From Actinopolyspora saharensis (GTDB lineage Bacteria > Actinomycetota > Actinomycetes > Mycobacteriales > Pseudonocardiaceae), in assembly GCF_900100925.1 (NCBI RefSeq), contig NZ_FNKO01000002.1:1054001-1118000 (forward strand): a stretch of DNA of 64,000 nucleotides. Reading direction: 5' to 3'. This document shows, piece after piece, positions 1 through 9,187 of this stretch. A program made the position numbers and the translations under genes. Position 1 is the stretch's first letter. Every line of letters starts with the position of its first letter. The notes beneath the pieces were generated by a model. The model saw nothing but the letters and a program-made list of their open reading frames with translations. It did not search any database and was not told the origin of the DNA.

Positions 1-295
1 AGTCGTAGTAGGAGCCGCCGTAGGCGGCGCCCAGGCTTCCGCGCACGGTCCGCTGCACCTGTTCGGCGATGGACTCCTGCCGCAGTCGTTGGCGGGACTG
101 CGCGAGCGTGAGTCCGAGGTCGCGCTGCATGGCTTCGAGCAACGTGCCCGCGCGGGCCTGCTGGTCGACCGCGGAAGTCCGGTCGGGGGGCGAAGCCTGC
201 TCGGGGGCCGCACCCACCGGGGCGGCTGTCAGCGCGGCAGTGGCTGTCGCGAGGAGCATCGTGCCCGCGAGGCGACCGGCGAGCCGGAGCTTCAT
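1..295 (-). CDS. Streptogrisin-like secreted serine protease, N-terminal part only (cut by window edge)
   Basis: Only about 98 N-terminal residues lie in the window, read leftwards from an ATG at 295. They begin with a Sec-type signal peptide (MKLRLAGRLAGTMLLATATA, then an AAP/GAAP cleavage region). A segment around residues 56-98 follows, with the pattern MQRDLGLT-x-AQ-x-RL and later an LGAAYGGSYYD motif. That pattern is typical of the alpha-lytic-protease prodomain found in actinomycete streptogrisins (peptidase S1 family). The expected product is a secreted zymogen whose pro-region folds the protease before autocleavage. The catalytic domain lies outside the window, so activity cannot be checked. 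It is divergent from the dehydratase gene at 678. Confidence 0.75.
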   Translation of the reverse strand, partial: MKLRLAGRLAGTMLLATATAALTAAPVGAAPEQASPPDRTSAVDQQARAGTLLEAMQRDLGLTLAQSRQRLRQESIAEQVQRTVRGSLGAAYGGSYYD

Positions 296-677
296 GAACG
301 TGGCCTCCCTGGACTGGGGCAAGTTTCCAACCGGCGGCGAGTTCCGTCGAATGCCCACCTAGCCAGCTCGACACGCAAAGTAGCAGATTTTTACCCGATC
401 GCGGGACTATAACTCACAAATAACTCACTAAGTAGCAATTCGGCCACTTTGCGCATTCACCGCTCCTCCGCTCAATGCATCGTCACTCGTACGGCGGGGA
501 GAAATGTCCAATTCGCCCCGAGATCAGGCTCCTCCCGAATTCCGCGTTCTCCCACGAAGCGGGAAAACTCACCGCGCGAGGCGCGGCGACGTGAGAACAC
601 CCACTACGCGGGTCACTCCGCGGGCAGGAGTCCGACCCCGCGGAGTCCCGCTAGCGACGGTCGGCGAGGATTCCGAC
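296..677. promoter_or_regulatory. Divergent promoter region between protease and dehydratase genes
   Basis: This 382-bp gap has a comparatively A/T-rich core at about 375-440. It contains two copies of TAACTCAC two bases apart (about 409-427) and two copies of AAGTAGCA (about 379 and 431). The TATAAC at about 407 could serve as a -10 element. No convincing coding potential was seen. The repeats may be regulatory, but no known operator was recognised. Confidence 0.35.
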
Positions 678-1658
678 ATGCAGCTGATCACCCACGCCGA
701 TGCGCTGGCCGCACGGGAAACGCTGACCAGGCAGCTCGGAACCGCCGGGCCGGTGCGCACCCCGCTGCTTCCCGTTCCGGAGAGCGAGCGGGACCGCCCG
801 CTGCTGCTCAAACCGGAAAGCCTGCAGCCGATCGGCGCCTTCAAGATCAGGGGCGCCCTGCACGCCACGGCCACCCTGGACGAGCGGACGCGCTCCAGGG
901 GGATCGTGGCCTACTCCAGCGGCAACCACGCGCGCGCAGTGGCCTACGCGGGCAGGGCCTTCGACATCCCCACCACAGTGGTGGTCCCGCGCACCGCCCC
1001 GGAGACGAAGGTGGCCGCGGCGCGCGCGCTCGGCGCCGAGGTCGTCCTGGTCGAGGTGGCCGAGCGGGAAGCGCGCGCCGAGCGGATCGCCGCGGAGACC
1101 GGTGCCACCCTGATCCCCCCGTTCGACTCGCCGGCGGTGATCGCGGGTCAGGCCACGGTGGGGCTGGAGATAGCCGAGGACCTGCGGAGCCGCGAGGTGC
1201 CCGCGGCCACCGTGCTCGTCCCGATCAGCGGCGGCGGGTTGATCTCCGGGGTGGGCGCGGCCCTGGCCGGGGCCGACGCGCGGATTCGGCTCATCGGCGT
1301 CGAACCGCTGCTGGCCGCCGACACCCGCGAGGGCCTCCGCGCGGGCCACCGGGTGGACTGGCCGGTCGCGGAACGCACCAGGACCCGAGCGGACGGCCTG
1401 ACGGCCCAGCCCTCCGAGCTCACCTTCGAGCACATCAGAACGTTCGTCGACGACGTGGTCACGGTCACCGAGGAGGAGATCGGCGAGGCGGTCGGCCACC
1501 TCGCGACGACGTGCGGGCTGGTGGCGGAACCGAGCGGAGCCGTGACCACGGCCGCGCACCGGCACCGCTCCGCGGAGTTGCCCACCGGCACGACCGTCGC
1601 CGTGGTCAGCGGCGGCAACATCGACTCCGAGCGGCTGATCAGCTCGCTGGCGGGTTGA
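678..1658 (+). CDS. Threonine/serine dehydratase-like PLP enzyme
   Basis: This 326-residue fold-type II PLP enzyme probably deaminates L-threonine or L-serine to the 2-oxo acid, in the cytoplasm. The PLP lysine lies in IGAFKIRGA (about residue 57), the substrate loop is [13 protein letters not shown], and the phosphate-binding glycine loop is ISGGGLISG (about 178). It has no C-terminal ACT regulatory domain, so it is not the allosteric biosynthetic IlvA form. The ATG at 678 was preferred because homology begins here; an upstream in-frame extension from 504 looks non-coding. The 3' end overlaps the end of the convergent dasR gene by about 20 bp. A second member of this family lies at 29755-30696. 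The exact substrate (threonine, serine, hydroxyaspartate or racemase activity) cannot be settled from the sequence. Confidence 0.8.
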   Translation: MQLITHADALAARETLTRQLGTAGPVRTPLLPVPESERDRPLLLKPESLQPIGAFKIRGALHATATLDERTRSRGIVAYSSGNHARAVAYAGRAFDIPTTVVVPRTAPETKVAAARALGAEVVLVEVAEREARAERIAAETGATLIPPFDSPAVIAGQATVGLEIAEDLRSREVPAATVLVPISGGGLISGVGAALAGADARIRLIGVEPLLAADTREGLRAGHRVDWPVAERTRTRADGLTAQPSELTFEHIRTFVDDVVTVTEEEIGEAVGHLATTCGLVAEPSGAVTTAAHRHRSAELPTGTTVAVVSGGNIDSERLISSLAG

Positions 1659-2397
1659 GGCTGGCGACGAACTTGTAGCGGTCCCCGCGGTAGATCGAGC
1701 GCACCCACTCGACCGGGGTGCCGTCCTGGTGGAAGGAGTGCCTGGACAGCAGCAGCATCGGCAGCCCGACGTCGGCCCCGAGCAGCTCGGCCTCCTCCGG
1801 GCTGGCCAGCGCGGTCTCGATCGTCTCCTCGGCGCTGGCGAACGAGATCCCGTACTCCTGGCGCAGCACCTGGTACAGGGACCCGCCCTCCTCGATGAGC
1901 CTGGTCAACCCCTTGAAGCGGCTCAACGGCAGGTGGGTCGTCTCGATGGCCATCGCCTCCTCGTCGGCGAGCCGCAGCCTGCGCATCCGCAGCACCGGGC
2001 TGCCGGAGGGCACGTCGAGCAGGTGGGCCAGCTCGCGCTCGGCCGACTCCTCGCTCATCTCGAGCAACCTGGAGTCGGGCTGGCGCCCCTGGGCGCGCAT
2101 GTCCTCCGTGTAGCTGCTCAGCTGCAGGCGCTGGGCCACCTTCGGCTGCGCGGCGAACGTCCCCTTGCCCTGGACGCGCAGCAGACGTCCTTCGACGGTC
2201 AGCTCTGCCAGGGCCTGTCGCACCGTGGTGCGGGACACGTCGAACTCAGCCGCCAGCGCCCGTTCCGTGGGGATGGACGAACCCGCGGGCATGGAGCGCA
2301 GCATGTCCAGCAGGTGCTGCTTCAGCCCCCAGTACTTGGGCTCGCGCTGGTTCTTGGTCGGCGTGTCGGCCCCGCCGGGCACCGACGCTTCGAGCAT
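1639..2397 (-). CDS. dasR: DasR-like GntR/HutC-family regulator of amino-sugar metabolism
   Basis: This 252-residue GntR regulator has an N-terminal winged helix (about 25-90, with [16 protein letters not shown]) and a C-terminal UTRA effector domain. Stretches such as [37 protein letters not shown] and [17 protein letters not shown] are very close to Streptomyces DasR as I recall it. DasR represses GlcNAc and chitin uptake genes and is released by glucosamine-6-phosphate. The ATG at 2397 follows a strong GTAGGAGGAAG ribosome-binding site; a longer frame from 2772 has no support. It is divergent from the SIS gene across a 232-bp gap that contains a DasR-type operator. That context and the neighbouring amino-sugar genes support orthology. 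Confidence 0.88.
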   Translation of the reverse strand: MLEASVPGGADTPTKNQREPKYWGLKQHLLDMLRSMPAGSSIPTERALAAEFDVSRTTVRQALAELTVEGRLLRVQGKGTFAAQPKVAQRLQLSSYTEDMRAQGRQPDSRLLEMSEESAERELAHLLDVPSGSPVLRMRRLRLADEEAMAIETTHLPLSRFKGLTRLIEEGGSLYQVLRQEYGISFASAEETIETALASPEEAELLGADVGLPMLLLSRHSFHQDGTPVEWVRSIYRGDRYKFVASLNPPAS

Positions 2398-2584
2398 TCT
2401 TCCTCCTACCGCCGCGCCTTGAACGGGGCGATCAGTATTACCGATTCCAGCATGCCGGAGCCACGGGTCGCGGCGGGCGGCCCCGGGACGACCACCGCCT
2501 CGACGACACCCCGCGGATCCCGGAGGAGTGGGAAGCGCCACGGGAGCGGCGCAGGGCTGTCGGCCTTCAGGAGACACCGGTAGT

Positions 2585-2600
2585 ATTGGTCTAGACCGAA
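2585..2600. promoter_or_regulatory. DasR operator (dre site)
   Basis: ATTGGTCTAGACCGAA contains the perfect 10-bp palindrome GGTCTAGACC (2588-2597). It matches the known dre consensus, which has TGGTCTAGACCA as its core. It lies about 30 bp upstream of the SIS gene start at 2630. A possible -10 hexamer, TAGTAT, sits at 2581-2586, so bound DasR would block the promoter or early elongation. No other GGTCTAGACC was seen in the window. Confidence 0.82.
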
Positions 2601-2629
2601 TTCTCGCACGGTTAAGGACGGACCACGAC

Positions 2630-3700
2630 ATGACCGAGGACCCCGGAGCCGGTGCCGGCGAGCAGTCCCAGTCCCCCGGCCGACACATGAGCGCCGAGAT
2701 CGCCGAGCAACCGGCGGTGTTCGAGAGCCTGCTCACCGACCGCTCCGCGCTGACCGAGGTCGCCCGGCGCATCGCGGAACGCCGACCGCGCTTCGCCCTG
2801 CTCGCCGCGCGCGGCTCCAGCGACCACGCGGCGATCTACGCCAAGTACCTGGTCGAGGTGCTGCTGCAGCTGCCGGTCGGGCTGGTCTCCCCGTCGAGCA
2901 CCACGCTCTACGGAGCGCAACCGGACCTGACGGACGTGCTGCTGATCTCGGTCAGTCAGAGCGGCGGCTCGCCCGACCTGCTCGAGGTGACCGAAACGGC
3001 GCGCCGGAACGGCGCCACCACCGTGGCCGTGACCAACAGCCCCGGATCGGCGCTGAACACGGCCGCGGAGATGTCGGTCGACATCGGCGCCGGGACCGAG
3101 CAGGCGGTGGCGGCCACCAAGACCTACAGCGCGACCCTGCTCACGCTGTACCTGCTGATCGACGCGATCCGCGGCGGTTCCGCCGAGCACGCCGCGCGGC
3201 TGCCCGAGCTGGCCGACCGCGCGCTGGCCCCCGCAGAGGAGGTGGACGAGGCGGCGCGGCGCTACAGGTTCGCCGACCGCGTGCTGACCACGGGACGCGG
3301 TTACTCCTCGGCCACCGCCTCCGAAGCGGCGCTCAAACTCGCCGAGACCAGCTACCTCTCGGCCAGGGCGTACAGCGGGGCCGACCTGCTGCACGGCCCC
3401 GTGGCCGCCGTCGACGCCGAAACCGCCGTGCTGGCGCTGTGCAGCTCGGGCAAGGGCGGCGCAGCCATGAGGGAGGTGCTGGCGACGGTGCACGAACGCG
3501 GGGCCGAGATCTGCGCGATCGGCTCGGCCGCGAGCACGCTGCCCGGAGCGCACGCCGTCGACCTGCCGGAATCCGCAGAGGAGGTGGCCCCCGTGCTCGA
3601 AGTGCTGCCCGTCCAGCGGCTCGCGCTCACGCTCGCGCTCGAGCGGGGCGAGGACCCGGACCGGCCGCGCGGCTTGAGCAAGGTGACCCGCACCCGGTGA
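2630..3700 (+). CDS. SIS-domain protein, probable glucosamine-6-phosphate deaminase (NagB-II type)
   Basis: This 356-residue protein carries two sugar-isomerase (SIS) domains, as in the isomerase half of GlmS, with no glutaminase domain. Motifs are [11 protein letters not shown] (first SIS), [11 protein letters not shown] (sugar-phosphate loop), AATKTYSA, and [20 protein letters not shown] (second SIS). Stand-alone proteins of this shape include NagB-II deaminases, which convert glucosamine-6-phosphate to fructose-6-phosphate and ammonia. The ATG at 2630 follows AAGGACG with good spacing; an internal ATG at 2687 is an alternative. The dre operator lies just upstream and a sugar kinase follows, so the gene probably belongs to the DasR regulon. 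An aldose-ketose isomerase role is possible. Confidence 0.78.
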   Translation: MTEDPGAGAGEQSQSPGRHMSAEIAEQPAVFESLLTDRSALTEVARRIAERRPRFALLAARGSSDHAAIYAKYLVEVLLQLPVGLVSPSSTTLYGAQPDLTDVLLISVSQSGGSPDLLEVTETARRNGATTVAVTNSPGSALNTAAEMSVDIGAGTEQAVAATKTYSATLLTLYLLIDAIRGGSAEHAARLPELADRALAPAEEVDEAARRYRFADRVLTTGRGYSSATASEAALKLAETSYLSARAYSGADLLHGPVAAVDAETAVLALCSSGKGGAAMREVLATVHERGAEICAIGSAASTLPGAHAVDLPESAEEVAPVLEVLPVQRLALTLALERGEDPDRPRGLSKVTRTR

Positions 3701-3928
3701 TGGTGGCGAGCCTGCCCAGCGGACTCGCTCGGATGGGCCGGTACCTGCCACGCCGGGGAAGATCCGCGCCAACCGCCGGTTCGACCGCGAAAATCGCCGG
3801 GAACCGAGCACTCACCCGAGCTGTCCGAAGTCGTTGGAGCCCGCCTCACCGAGGGGGCGGGGTGAGACGGGCACCGCCAGGCTACGCCGATCGGCGCAAG
3901 GGACGAGCACGGGGTGCGGAGGAGCGGG

Positions 3929-4978
3929 ATGACGAGAACCACCGGTGAGCGCGCTCTGGTCCTCGGCCTGGACGTCGGGGGGACCTCCAGCCGCGCTGTC
4001 GTGGCCGACCTCAACGGCCGCACGCTGGGCGAGGGGCACGCCGGAGGCGGCAATCCCAACTCCCACCCTCCCGAGCGGGCCGCCGAGCAGGTGGCCCGCG
4101 CCGCCCGCACCGCACTTGCCGGGGCGGACCCCGCGCTGGTCGGTGCCGCCACGCTGGGCATGGCCGGCATCAGCAGGATGAGCGACCCCGCCGTGTCCGG
4201 GCTCTTCGACCGGATGTGGGCCTGCCTGGGACTGCGCTGCGCGGTGCGCGCCGTCTCCGACGGCGAGGTCGCGTTCGCCGCGGGCACGCCCGAGCCGCAC
4301 GGCACTGCGCTGATCGCGGGCACCGGCTCCGTCGTCGCCCGGATAGCCGACCACGAACTGGAGCGAACCGTGGGCGGGTACGGCTGGCTGCTCGGCGACG
4401 AGGGATCCGCGTTCTGGCTCGGCCGCGAGGCGGTCACCGCGACGCTGCGCTCCCTGGACAGCGGCGAGGGCGGGCACGACCCGCTCGTCGCCGCCGTGCT
4501 CGCCGAACTCCTGGACGATCCCGCGCCCGAGCAACCGGGCCCGCTGGTGTGCCGCAGGATCATCTCCGCCGTCGGGGAGCGCGCACCGATACGGCTGGCC
4601 GAACTGGCCCCGCTGGTGACCACCACGGCCGCCGAGAGCGGCGGCAAGGCCACCGACATCGTCAACCGCGCCGCGCGGATGCTGGCTTCCGCGGCGCTGT
4701 CCGTGCGGACCGACCGGGACGACTCCCCGGTCGTGCTCGCCGGGAGCCTGCTCACCGGACGAGGTCCGCTGGTCTCCTCCGTGCGGAACGAGCTCGCCGA
4801 AGGCGGTGCGCACCGTCTGTCCACGGCCCGCTCCGGTTCCCTGGGGGCCGCCTGGTTGGCCGCCAGGGAACTGACCGGCGAGGCGCACGCCCGCGAGCTG
4901 CACGCCGCATGGCTCGGGGGCGCGAACGATCCCCCGGGCAGCGGCTCACCGGGCAGCGGCTCACCGGAAGAGGGCTGA
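3929..4978 (+). CDS. BadF/BadG-type ATPase, probable N-acetylglucosamine kinase
   Basis: This 349-residue protein has an actin-like (ASKHA) ATPase fold. The N-terminal phosphate-1 motif is GLDVGGTSSRAVVADLNG, the central nucleotide motif is ALIAGTGSVV, then GGYGWLLGDEGS, and a C-terminal adenosine-type segment is VVLAGSLLTG. These match the BadF/BadG/BcrA/BcrD family that includes GlcNAc kinases, which would yield GlcNAc-6-phosphate for the preceding deaminase pathway. The ATG at 3929 follows GGAGGAG; the GTG at 3914 is less well placed. The tail carries a short PGSGS repeat. The 228-bp gap to the SIS gene leaves room for a separate promoter. No nagA (deacetylase) is visible in the window. 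Confidence 0.75.
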   Translation: MTRTTGERALVLGLDVGGTSSRAVVADLNGRTLGEGHAGGGNPNSHPPERAAEQVARAARTALAGADPALVGAATLGMAGISRMSDPAVSGLFDRMWACLGLRCAVRAVSDGEVAFAAGTPEPHGTALIAGTGSVVARIADHELERTVGGYGWLLGDEGSAFWLGREAVTATLRSLDSGEGGHDPLVAAVLAELLDDPAPEQPGPLVCRRIISAVGERAPIRLAELAPLVTTTAAESGGKATDIVNRAARMLASAALSVRTDRDDSPVVLAGSLLTGRGPLVSSVRNELAEGGAHRLSTARSGSLGAAWLAARELTGEAHARELHAAWLGGANDPPGSGSPGSGSPEEG

Positions 4979-5004
4979 TCATCCTCCGGGTGCGGCAGGC
5001 GGAC

Positions 5005-5673
5005 TCAGCGCGTCGTGCGCGCGTGTCGGATGCCCGGATGGTCCGCGGGCAGCGCGCGCCGCAGCACCCACCAGCTCGTGACCACGCAGAGCACCACCAG
5101 CGGCCAGGTCAGCACCACCTGGGCGACGCTGAGCGCCACCACGGCGTTGGCCGCCCACAGCGGGATGAACACGGCCAGCCTGGTGAGGTACTGCCCGACC
5201 CACACCCAGCTGGCCCTGCCGTAGGCGCGCAGCAGCTCGGGGTCGCGCCGCCACCGCGTCCGCTGGCCGAGCAGGGTGCCCACCACCAGACCGAGCAGGG
5301 GCCAGCGCACCGCGATGCTGACCATCCACGCCAAGCCGCTCACCGCGTTCGAAGCCACCCTGATCAGGTAGAAGTCGGCCGCCTGCCCGGTGCGCAGCGC
5401 GATCAGCGCACCCACGAGCACGGCCAGCAGGCTGAGCAGCACGGCCAGCGGGCGGGCCCCTCTGGTCAACCGCCACACACCGATGAGCGCGCCCACGGCC
5501 ACAGCGGTGATCCCGGAGGCCACGATCGACCGCTCGCTGAACACCCAGACCAGCCCGAAGGCGACCGGGGGAACGCTGGCGTCGACAGCACTGGCACCAC
5601 CGCCGAGCAGCCGCATCAACGAGTCGCGTCCGGCGGAGTCCTCGGTCTCGGTAACGGCACTGTCGCGGCTCAC
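5005..5673 (-). CDS. DUF3159 integral membrane protein
   Basis: This 222-residue protein has about six hydrophobic segments. It begins with a short polar N-terminus and contains the family-like block SIAVRWPLLGLVVG and a WRRDPELLRAYGRASWVWVGQYLTRL stretch (about 140-165). It matches the actinobacterial DUF3159 family, whose function is unknown. The start is a GTG at 5673. It is convergent with the sugar kinase and is probably a single-gene unit. Confidence 0.7.
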   Translation of the reverse strand: MSRDSAVTETEDSAGRDSLMRLLGGGASAVDASVPPVAFGLVWVFSERSIVASGITAVAVGALIGVWRLTRGARPLAVLLSLLAVLVGALIALRTGQAADFYLIRVASNAVSGLAWMVSIAVRWPLLGLVVGTLLGQRTRWRRDPELLRAYGRASWVWVGQYLTRLAVFIPLWAANAVVALSVAQVVLTWPLVVLCVVTSWWVLRRALPADHPGIRHARTTR

Positions 5674-5754
5674 GGTTTAAGCCTGCCTTCCCCGCCCCGT
5701 GGGACGCACCCGTCATTCAGCGTGCGCTGTCCTACACTGACTCACTCTTCCGCA

Positions 5755-6492
5755 TCAAATCCCCCTCACTCGGGAGAGTGAGTTCGCCAGTTGAGCTGTC
5801 AACCCACGGTGATCCAGCGGAGTGCAGTCGAGCACCTCGCCCTCGGACGGCTCCCCGTGGCGCATCAGGTACCGCCCCTGGTCGGTGTCGAACCACATCA
5901 ACCCGGGCGTGCGCAGCCGACCGCCGCGCTCGTCCGTTCCGGAGACCACGAAGTGCCCGAGGCGGTACTTGTGCGCCCGCGCCAGCAGCTCCGGCTCCGT
6001 GGGCTCCGCGCGCCGGCCCTCCTCCGCGCCGCGCGCCCGGAGCAGCTCGACCGGGACCCGCACCGGCTTCCCCCTGCCGGGCGGCGCCTGCGGAAGCAGC
6101 CCGGCGCACACCTCGGGAAGCGCTCCCGGGTCCATGAAATCCAGCTGCAGCCCCCGCGGCGTGATCACTCCGAGCAGCCCCACCTCGCCCGTGGAGACCG
6201 CACGCGCGGCCAGTCGCTGCCCGTTGCGGACGTCCAGCAGGCCCGCTGCTGCGATGGAGACCTCGGAACTGCACATCAGGTACAGCGCGTCGGCGACCTC
6301 GGGCTCGGGGTTGCCCGCGACCGCCAACCCCGCCGACTCGAGTTCGCCCCAGACCTGCCGGGCCAGCTCGTCCCGTTCCCGCCGGGTCTCCCCCGGCGGC
6401 GGGATCTCGAAGGGGTACCGGCGCACGTCCAGCTTCAGATGCGCTCCGAGCACGTCGACGGCGGACAGGGAGAGCGTGATGGTTTCGACCAT
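5755..6492 (-). CDS. EspG-family ESX (type VII) secretion chaperone
   Basis: This 245-residue cytosolic protein resembles the EspG family. EspG proteins bind PE/PPE-type substrates and keep them soluble for ESX secretion. Supporting features are the N-terminal ITLSLSAVDVLGAHLKLDVRRYPF, the LARQVWGELESAGLA helix, an aliphatic beta-sheet centre, and the C-terminal GLMWFDTDQGRYLM with LDHRGLTAQLANSL. The ATG at 6492 is preceded by GAGAGG. The gene lies 122 bp downstream of a proline-rich protein whose C-terminus is PPE-like, and the two probably form a chaperone-substrate operon. No ESX core genes (eccB, C, D, mycP) are in the window. Confidence 0.75.
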   Translation of the reverse strand: MVETITLSLSAVDVLGAHLKLDVRRYPFEIPPPGETRRERDELARQVWGELESAGLAVAGNPEPEVADALYLMCSSEVSIAAAGLLDVRNGQRLAARAVSTGEVGLLGVITPRGLQLDFMDPGALPEVCAGLLPQAPPGRGKPVRVPVELLRARGAEEGRRAEPTEPELLARAHKYRLGHFVVSGTDERGGRLRTPGLMWFDTDQGRYLMRHGEPSEGEVLDCTPLDHRGLTAQLANSLSRVRGI

Positions 6493-6614
6493 GTGGGGCC
6501 TCTCGGGACGGCTGGCGGGATCGACGGCTGTTCACATCGGCTGGGAGCTCGACGGCCCCGGGCACCCGGCCCGGCGGACCCGATTCGCCCCGCGGGACCG
6601 AGCACCTCGGTCGG

Positions 6615-8534
6615 TCAGAACCCTCCGTAGCCCGCGGGCCCCTCGCCGATCACCGGCGGAGCGACCAGCCTGTCCCCTCCGAAGTCAGCCCCTCCGGGGT
6701 CGTCGGCGTGCATCAGGAACTGCGGCTGATCGTCGGCGTCGTCGGGGTCGACCCCCTGGCCGCTGCGCCACTCGTTGCCCCGCGAGCTCTCCTGGTCCTC
6801 CTGGTCCGCGTCCTGCTGTCCCCTGTTCCTCGGGGCGTAGCGCGGGCTCGGCCCGCCTCCGGCCCAGCCGCCCGAGCCCATGGGGCCGAATCCCCCGTCC
6901 GGCCTGGGTTCGTACTTCGGGGGCTGCACTGCGGGACGGGACTGCTGCACCGCACCCGGATCGGCCGCGCCCGGATCGGCCGGAGGCTGATCCGGCGTGG
7001 AGGCCTGCCCACCGGGAGGAGGCCCCGCGGCTGGCGCGGACTCGGCGGGAGCGGGAGCCGCGCCCTCCTGGCGCGGGGATGCTCGCCCGTCCTGCGGAAC
7101 CCGCACGGGGCCGCTCGGCGGACCGGTCGGAGTTCCGGACTGCGGCCCGGGAACCGCCGGGGCGGGCGGCATCGGGTTCGGACCGGTCACCGGTCGGGGC
7201 GGCGCCGGAGGCTGCCCGCCGGGAGGCGGGGACTGCGGGGCGGGGTGAACCTGCGGGCCCCGTGGTGGCTGCGGTTCCTGCGGCGCCGGAGCCGCCGGGG
7301 GAGCTTGCCGTCCCCCGGGTACCGGAGTTCCCCGCGGCGTCCAGGGGCCGCCAGGCACCCCCTGACCCGCCGGGGGCCCCTGCGCCGGTGGAGCCGGGTG
7401 GGACTGCCCGGCAGCGTCCCCGGGGTCCTGCTGTGGAGTCCGGGCCACCACGGGACCGGAAACGCCCGATCCGGGAGGAAAACCGGGCTCCTGTGCTCGT
7501 GCGGGCGTTCCCCGCGCCGGGCTCGGCGGATCCTGCGGGTGACTCCGCGGCGCGGCTCCCCCGGCGGGTGGCTCCGCGGGGGCCGCTGGAGCCGCGTGCG
7601 CCCCCTCCTCCGGCCCGAGCAGCTCCTCGCTCGTTCCGATCGGTCCGGTCGGGGTCTCGTCCTCCTCCGGAGCGGTCGCCGCGGGGACTCCGGCAGCGTC
7701 CTCCTCCGGGAACCGCTCCCCCTCGTCCAGCAGCGATCCCGCCAGCTCCGCCCGCGGTCGGGAGCTCTCCGCCTCCCGCCGCTCCCGCGGCTGCTCGGAG
7801 TCCGCGGGAACGGCCGGCGGGCCGATCCATCCGGTCACCTCGCTCGGCGACGGGGCCTGCGGGGAACTCGCGGACAAGGGGGCCTCCCCCGGACCACCAC
7901 CCGGCGTCCAGGAGGCTTCCGGAGCAGCGGAGTGGGCCGGCGCAGCACTGTGGACGGACGCGGCGGCCCGGGGATCCCGCCCGTCCTGCCCGGTCCGCGA
8001 CCGGGAGCCCGAGGTGCGGTCCGCCGGAAGTTCCTCCGGGGCTCCCCCCGGAGCTCGCGCCGCGGCCAGCTCCCCGGAGATCGTCGCGGTTCCCGTGCTC
8101 TCGGGGCGCTGCCCGGCTTGCTGTCCGGACTGCTGCTCGGGCTGCTTTCCGGTGAACTGGCGGGCCATCTCGTACTCGAAGCGCGCCGGTAACCGTTCCA
8201 GCCGATCGCACAGCGCCAGCGGGTCGGACAGGGCCGCGGCGGCCGCGAACTCGGCGCGCGAGTCGAAGCGTGCGGAGCGCCCGGCACCGTCCGCCCGCTC
8301 CCGCGGAGTCGTCGGACGGGTCGGAGGTCCTGCCGTCGCCGCGCGCCGCCCGTTCTGCGGACGGACCACCGCCGGAGTGCTCCCGCCGCTCGGCCCGACC
8401 GCGGGCCCGGACACCGGCGAGGCGGTCCCCACACCACCGGAAGGTGGTTCCGAGCGCTGCGGCCGCGGCGGAGAGCCCGGGCTCGCCTCTCGCCCCTCGG
8501 CCGTTTCGGACACCGGGTCCCGTGGACTCGTCAC
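6615..8534 (-). CDS. Proline-rich, PPE-like ESX-associated protein
   Basis: This 639-residue low-complexity protein is dominated by Pro, Gly, Ala and Gln (residues about 170-560). A short possibly helical segment lies near 90-130 (SRAEFAAAAALSDPLALCDRLERL). The acidic C-terminus, DQPQFLMHADDP followed by RLVAPPVIGE, is of the kind I recall in PPE-domain proteins of Pseudonocardiaceae. I do not see an N-terminal PPE domain. The start is a GTG at 8534 after GGGGGAG. It sits upstream of espG, so it is likely an EspG client or accessory. Other frames here are also open because of the skewed composition, but only this frame gives a start, a coherent C-terminus and a fit with espG. Confidence 0.6.
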   Translation of the reverse strand: MTSPRDPVSETAEGREASPGSPPRPQRSEPPSGGVGTASPVSGPAVGPSGGSTPAVVRPQNGRRAATAGPPTRPTTPRERADGAGRSARFDSRAEFAAAAALSDPLALCDRLERLPARFEYEMARQFTGKQPEQQSGQQAGQRPESTGTATISGELAAARAPGGAPEELPADRTSGSRSRTGQDGRDPRAAASVHSAAPAHSAAPEASWTPGGGPGEAPLSASSPQAPSPSEVTGWIGPPAVPADSEQPRERREAESSRPRAELAGSLLDEGERFPEEDAAGVPAATAPEEDETPTGPIGTSEELLGPEEGAHAAPAAPAEPPAGGAAPRSHPQDPPSPARGTPARAQEPGFPPGSGVSGPVVARTPQQDPGDAAGQSHPAPPAQGPPAGQGVPGGPWTPRGTPVPGGRQAPPAAPAPQEPQPPRGPQVHPAPQSPPPGGQPPAPPRPVTGPNPMPPAPAVPGPQSGTPTGPPSGPVRVPQDGRASPRQEGAAPAPAESAPAAGPPPGGQASTPDQPPADPGAADPGAVQQSRPAVQPPKYEPRPDGGFGPMGSGGWAGGGPSPRYAPRNRGQQDADQEDQESSRGNEWRSGQGVDPDDADDQPQFLMHADDPGGADFGGDRLVAPPVIGEGPAGYGGF

Positions 8535-9187
8535 GACTCCCCCAGAGCTTCGATGCTGTCGGCAGACACACCCGATCCGACGTCAGCGAACATGCTTCGC
8601 GTTCCCCATCCAGGTGATCGATGCGGCACTGCTCGGCCACTCCCGATCGTCGACATCCCCTTGATCGTCTCGTTACCCCCGCGGAACGGTAGCAGCCCGC
8701 GCACGCGTGCGCGTGGCTTTTCCACCGATCTTTTCCCGACGCGGGCACGCCCGGTTCAACCATACGAAATCACGTGTTCAAACCGATATATCCGGTCCTT
8801 CGGAAGAGTGAGGATCTCCGCGGGGAGAACGTGCCGTTAATCACCGCGGCACGCACCAACGGTGGCGTAGGTCAACCGGACGGGTCCAATGTGTTGCTCG
8901 GTCACGGCTTCACGAGCGGAAGGCACGAGTCACCGGGGCTTTCCGGTCGGCTCGACGGTTGGGTCGGGGTGATCCCCCGGTTCCGGCGACGCCGGAACGG
9001 GCAAGCCGTCCTCCGGCACCGCCGCGGACTCCCCCGCGGCGTGCTCTCGTGCGGAAAAGGGGTCCGACCACGCGCAGCTCGCCGCTCGACGTCGGGCGTC
9101 CGCACCGGAGCACCTGCGGGGAATCCGCCCCGGCGAAGCCGCGGCAGCCGAGAACGGGAAACACCATGAACACGAAGGGCAGTCGCG
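8535..9187. other. Long intergenic region without a recognisable gene
   Basis: About 650 bp separate the divergent proline-rich and SGNH genes. Short open frames on both strands resemble no family and lack ribosome-binding sites. The region probably holds the two divergent promoters. Confidence 0.4.

Noticed and set aside
5822..8155. 777-codon open frame on the + strand
   Set aside because: It is an artefact of high-GC codon structure opposite espG and the proline-rich gene, with Arg/Ser/Pro-rich composition.
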